Positions 60,771 through 64,000 of a stretch of DNA of 64,000 bases are shown here, one piece after another (position 1 is the first letter of the stretch; the number at the start of each line of letters is the position of its first letter). The stretch comes from SYLG01 sp965226945. Its GTDB lineage: Bacteria; Planctomycetota; Planctomycetia; Gemmatales; Gemmataceae. Where the stretch lies: contig OZ245717.1 in assembly GCA_965226945.1 (NCBI GenBank), positions 8,246,001 through 8,310,000 on the forward strand. The letters are read 5' to 3'. The translations under genes were made by a program, and so were the position numbers. A model generated the notes under the pieces. The model was not told where the DNA came from and did no database searches. It saw only the letters and a list, made by a program, of their open reading frames with translations.

Positions 60771-62063
60771 ATGACCATCCTCCACCTCGACATCGACGCC
60801 TTCTTCGCTTCCGTCGAACAGCGCGACGACCGCTCGCTACGCGGCAAGCCGATTGCGGTGGGAACGGGGGTGGTTGCCAGTTGCAGTTACGAGGCGCGCT
60901 GCTTTGGCGTGCGCACCGCGATGCGCCTATCGGAAGCTCGCCGGCTTTGCCCGAGATTGATCGTTTTGCCTGGCGACTACCGTCGTTATGAGCAGGCCGG
61001 CCGCCACGTGTTTGCCATCTGCCATGATGCATCTCCTCAGGTCGAAGTTACGGCGCTCGATGATCTTTACCTGACGCTCCCAGGCGATGAACACGCCGGA
61101 AAACAGGTTGTGGGAAAACCTCCCAACACGCTTTTGCGGCAAGCCGAATCGATCCGGGAACAGGTCGTGGAAGAGGTCAATCTGAGCGTTTCGCTGGGGG
61201 CTGGATCGAATAAACTGGTCGCGGCGGTTGCCACGCAGGAGGCGAAAGACCGCCGGCTCGCGGCCTACGGAGGAAAGCTCGAGTCGTGGGGCGCGCACAA
61301 AAATCGCCCGCTGCCCCCATCGCCCGTGATCGTCGTTCCAGATGGCGAGGAAGCCTCCTATTTGGCGCCCTGGCCGATCGACGTTTTGCCGGGGATTGGA
61401 CACGTCACCTTGCGCAAGCTCGAACCGCTGCATTTGCGTACAGTCGCCGACCTGGCCGCAACGCCCCGCGCCTTACTCTGTGGGTTACTTGGAAAACAGG
61501 GACCAAGGCTCTTACTTCTGGCGCGGGGGATCGACGATCGCCCCGTGCGTCCGGACAAACCCCAGACAAGTATTGGCCGCCGCGCCAGCTTCGACCCGCC
61601 CACCGGCGACCGGGAATTCCTTTTGGCACTGATCGGACATTTGGTCGACCGCGCCGCCAGCTGGTTGCGATGGAATCGTCAGCGCACCGGCGGCTTAACT
61701 CTGTATTTGCGTTATGGCGATCAGCAGGGAGGCGAAGGACGAGCGTTATTACCCGTGGCCACGGACAACGAGGCCACCCTGCGCGAGATCGCCCAAGACA
61801 CGTTTTTGCGCGTTTACCAGCGCCGATTGCCTTTGCGCCTGCTTGGCGTGGGCTTCGAACCGCTCACTAGCGCCGCGATTCAAACCTCGCTCTTCCCCGA
61901 TCCGCGCGAAGAACAGCTCAAGGCGATCGGCCAGTGCAAAGACCATATTCGCGAGCGCTTTGGTTTCAGCGCGCTGAAAAACGGCTCATCGCTGATCCTT
62001 GATCGCAACCTGCGGCGCGACCGCGAGAATTATGTCTTCCGTACACCCTGCCTCAGTAAATGA
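60771..62063 (+). CDS. dinB: DNA polymerase IV-like Y-family polymerase with altered catalytic motif
   Basis: The ATG at 60771 gives the standard N terminus MTILHLDIDAFFASVEQ (Asp7 metal ligand). The 430-aa protein has SYEARCFGVRTAM, the palm motif as ALDDLYL (Asp97, Asp98) in place of the usual SIDEAYL, the NKLVAAVATQEAKD segment, a thumb HhH (VLPGIGHVTLRKLEPL) and a little finger domain. The second catalytic carboxylate is thus Asp rather than Glu. Y-family polymerases copy damaged DNA. The gene is alone on its strand and preceded by a likely operator. Family membership is sure; activity is less so. Confidence 0.88.
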   Translation: MTILHLDIDAFFASVEQRDDRSLRGKPIAVGTGVVASCSYEARCFGVRTAMRLSEARRLCPRLIVLPGDYRRYEQAGRHVFAICHDASPQVEVTALDDLYLTLPGDEHAGKQVVGKPPNTLLRQAESIREQVVEEVNLSVSLGAGSNKLVAAVATQEAKDRRLAAYGGKLESWGAHKNRPLPPSPVIVVPDGEEASYLAPWPIDVLPGIGHVTLRKLEPLHLRTVADLAATPRALLCGLLGKQGPRLLLLARGIDDRPVRPDKPQTSIGRRASFDPPTGDREFLLALIGHLVDRAASWLRWNRQRTGGLTLYLRYGDQQGGEGRALLPVATDNEATLREIAQDTFLRVYQRRLPLRLLGVGFEPLTSAAIQTSLFPDPREEQLKAIGQCKDHIRERFGFSALKNGSSLILDRNLRRDRENYVFRTPCLSK

Positions 62064-62184
62064 GTTCAAGCGTATGAGTCGACCGGATCGCCCTGGAGCA
62101 AGCGGCACCGTGGGCAGGCACCGGTGGCATGCGAAAAGAAACGATTCAAACCGGCGGGGAAATCTGAAAAAGCAACGACCGCCG

Positions 62185-63210
62185 TCAGGATTCAAACCGC
62201 GGCCCCACGAGAACGGGCAAGCCGAGAGGTTGCAAACGAATCGATACTTCGCGGACGGAGTCACCCGGCACGGCGAGCAATTCGCCATCGGCATGAACCG
62301 CAAGATCTTCCGCCGCCTTGATCGTCAGTTCTTTGCCGCGGTAGCGCGTCAGCCAGGGCGGTTTCTCGCCAAGGCCTCCTACAAGTAGGCTTGGCAAGAA
62401 CGTAAGCGCGCGCAGCCGCGACAAATCTCGGACGGCCAGCAATTCGAATTTCCCATCGTTGAGGCGCGCCATGGGAGCCAGATCGAAATTGCCCTCGCGG
62501 CGGCCATTCATCACACTCAACGCTAGCCAGGAGGCGCGCTCGGTGTTTTTTTCGCCTTCCAGGTCGCGATTGCCCAATTTTGGGAAATGGCTCGCGGGCG
62601 AATTTTCAGGGTCATCGTTTGAGAATAGCCGCCTTCCCTCGAGGCAGACGTGCCAGCGACGCCTCGTCCAGTCGAGCACCAGCGCCTGCAGCAATGCCAG
62701 GGTGTAGAGTCCAAGCCCGCGCACAAAGGAGATCTTGCGCGAGCGGATCGTCACCATCGCATTGATCCCAAGCCCCGCACCGTTAACGAATGCGATCTCT
62801 GGCCCCTGACCGCAACGGATCCAGCCATGATCGATCACGGCAGCATGCGCCTCCCCTTTTTTCCACCAGTCCGCCTTCAGGTCCAGACCAAAGGCCAGAT
62901 CGTTGGCCGAGCCGAGCGGCAAAATGCCGAGGTGGGGAATCGGACCGATACCGTTTTCCAGTAGCCCTCTGGCCGCGAGGTGCACGCTGCCGTCCCCGCC
63001 GGCGATCCAAACGAGGTCAAATTGTTGCGCTCGCGCTTCGGCAGCCGATCGGATCAGGTGGTCAGGGCCTTCCGTCGAAACAAATTCGGTGGAATCGGCG
63101 AAGGATTCAAGCTGCTTCGCAAGCACCTTGGCCTGACTCGCCGAACGGCCCCTGCCCGCCGAAGGATTCCATAAAATCCGGGCTTTTTTCCATTGGGGTG
63201 CCGGTGCCAT
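62185..63210 (-). CDS. Diacylglycerol kinase family lipid kinase
   Basis: The ATG at 63210 (MAPAPQWKKARILWNPSAGRG) places the family's first strand near the start; the frame is open further upstream without family features. The 341-aa protein has the DAGK catalytic motif LVWIAGGDGSVHLAARGLLE and LGILPLGSANDLAFGLDL. The C-terminal domain has VNGAGLGINAMVTIRSRK and ends with the usual strand DGELLAVPGDSVREVSI. Members phosphorylate diacylglycerol, sphingoid bases or other lipids. A basic patch near residue 185 may help membrane binding. It converges on dinB and diverges from truB. Confidence 0.9.
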   Translation of the reverse strand: MAPAPQWKKARILWNPSAGRGRSASQAKVLAKQLESFADSTEFVSTEGPDHLIRSAAEARAQQFDLVWIAGGDGSVHLAARGLLENGIGPIPHLGILPLGSANDLAFGLDLKADWWKKGEAHAAVIDHGWIRCGQGPEIAFVNGAGLGINAMVTIRSRKISFVRGLGLYTLALLQALVLDWTRRRWHVCLEGRRLFSNDDPENSPASHFPKLGNRDLEGEKNTERASWLALSVMNGRREGNFDLAPMARLNDGKFELLAVRDLSRLRALTFLPSLLVGGLGEKPPWLTRYRGKELTIKAAEDLAVHADGELLAVPGDSVREVSIRLQPLGLPVLVGPRFES

Positions 63211-63349
63211 GCTTGGATCGATCCCGATCGAGAGGTTGGTCAACGAAAAAAAAAAGCCGGGAGGATGGAAGCGGTGCCCAGGCAAGCTTCTCAATCGCGA
63301 TCTTGCTAACTTATGATGAGTGAGACGACTCGAATGAAATGGGGCTTAT

Positions 63350-64000
63350 GGACGGCATTTTCCTACTCGACAAACCGTGCGGGCCTTCCTCCCGCCACGC
63401 GATTGACCGCTTCGCCAGGCAGCTTCCCAAGAAATTGCGCTTTGGCCATGCCGGCACGCTCGACCCACTGGCTTCGGGTTTGCTGATCCTTGCCACCGGC
63501 AAGGCCACAAGGCTCATCGAGATTTATCAGGATCTAAAAAAGACCTACATCGGCACCGTTCAACTCGGCGCTCGTAGCGAAACCGATGATTCTGAAGGCC
63601 CCCTGACTGCGGTCGAGGGGGCGATCCTTCCCAACCGGGATCAAGTGTTGACCCACCTGGCACAATTGACCGGCCAATTCTCGCAAACTCCGCCTGCCTA
63701 TTCGGCCGCCAAGGTCGACGGCAAACGGGCCTACGCTCTGGCCAGAGCGGGCCGCGCGGAACTTCCCAAAGCGAAAATAGTCGATGTTTATTCGGCCGAA
63801 CTGATCTCTTACTCGGAGGGCAAGTTGACGGTGCGCTGGGAGGTGGGCAGCGGCACCTACATTCGTTCCCTCGCGCGCGATCTGGGCGAGGCGCTTGGAT
63901 GCGGCGGCTATCTGGAGTCTCTACGCCGCACGCAAATCGGTCCTTTCGTTGTCGAAGAGGCAAGTTCCATAGAACCCAAAGAAAGCGATGGCTTCATATC
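63350..64000 (+). CDS. truB: tRNA pseudouridine(55) synthase, N-terminal part
   Basis: The frame from the ATG at 63350 is open to the end of the window (217 codons), so the C terminus is missing. It starts MDGIFLLDKPCGPSSRHAID and has the catalytic Asp in GHAGTLDPLASGLLILATGKATRLI. Further TruB motifs are KKTYIGTVQLG, TDDSEG, FSQTPPAYSAAKVDGKRAYALARAG and SGTYIRSLARDLGEALG. It makes pseudouridine 55 in the T loop of tRNAs. The start has only a weak GGGG ribosome site 4-7 bp upstream. A usual downstream partner would be ribF or rpsO, outside the window. Confidence 0.95.

Overview
The window looks like a piece of a Planctomycetota chromosome with high GC. This rests on gene content, not on a marker gene. 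It has a DUF1559 pseudopilin-like protein followed by a small lipoprotein, a DUF1501 protein beside a planctomycete-type c-type cytochrome, a YCF48-like propeller, FG-GAP/ASPIC proteins with TPR partners, TIGR00300 and creatininase family enzymes, and many secreted proteins of unknown role. Codons favour G or C at third positions nearly everywhere; the clear exception is an AT-rich island around 11.9-13.3 kb. I saw no rRNA, tRNA, CRISPR array or insertion sequence.

Layout. 1-1.0 kb: end of a hybrid histidine kinase, then a block of 83-bp tandem repeats. 1.5-6.5 kb (minus): secreted cytochrome c protein, DUF1501 protein and YCF48-like propeller. 6.7-8.6 kb: PadR regulator with a promoter/operator palindrome, then a serine hydrolase of the beta-lactamase family. 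8.6-10.7 kb (minus): TIGR00300 enzyme and amidinotransferase-fold hydrolase, which look like the two halves of the cyanobacterial AgrE/ArgZ protein as separate coupled genes (arginine to ornithine to proline). 10.9-11.9 kb: sterol desaturase family. 12.4-13.2 kb: TIR-winged helix protein in the AT-rich island. 13.3-15.7 kb (minus): TlpA-like membrane thioredoxin, esterase and small DMT-type membrane protein. 15.9-18.9 kb: PHP protein plus polytopic membrane protein. 19.0-22.1 kb (minus): glycosyltransferase, PIG-L deacetylase and methyltransferase. 22.5-24.7 kb: creatininase family plus MFS transporter. 24.9-27.1 kb: methionine salvage genes mtnB, mtnD and mtnC, closed by a terminator.

27.3-34.4 kb: PstS-like binding protein, a PDZ/YscW-like/DUF4214-like secreted protein, an alpha/beta hydrolase, a TlpA-like lipoprotein and a LarA-like DUF2088 protein. 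34.5-40.1 kb: AsmA-like protein coupled to an LptF/LptG-type permease, converging on a CNNM/CBS membrane protein with overlapping 3' ends. 40.3-44.5 kb: DUF1559 protein, lipoprotein and two coupled paralogous TPR membrane proteins. 44.7-52.4 kb (minus): FG-GAP/ASPIC protein, TPR lipoprotein-like protein and large membrane protein, all coupled by 4-nt overlaps, then an FG-GAP protein with a heme motif. 52.5-54.0 kb: small membrane protein and two tiny Cys-rich lipoproteins. 54.4-60.4 kb (minus): ftsH and an unusually long tex. 60.8-64 kb: a Y-family polymerase with a changed catalytic motif and a TACAC-type operator, a lipid kinase family protein, and truB running off the end.

The most interesting items are the split AgrE/ArgZ-like pathway, the TIR-winged helix gene, the convergent FG-GAP/TPR clusters, the AsmA-LptF/G operon, Tex with two long disordered insertions, and the DinB homologue with its catalytic Glu replaced by Asp. 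All family calls come from motif recognition by eye. No searches were run.
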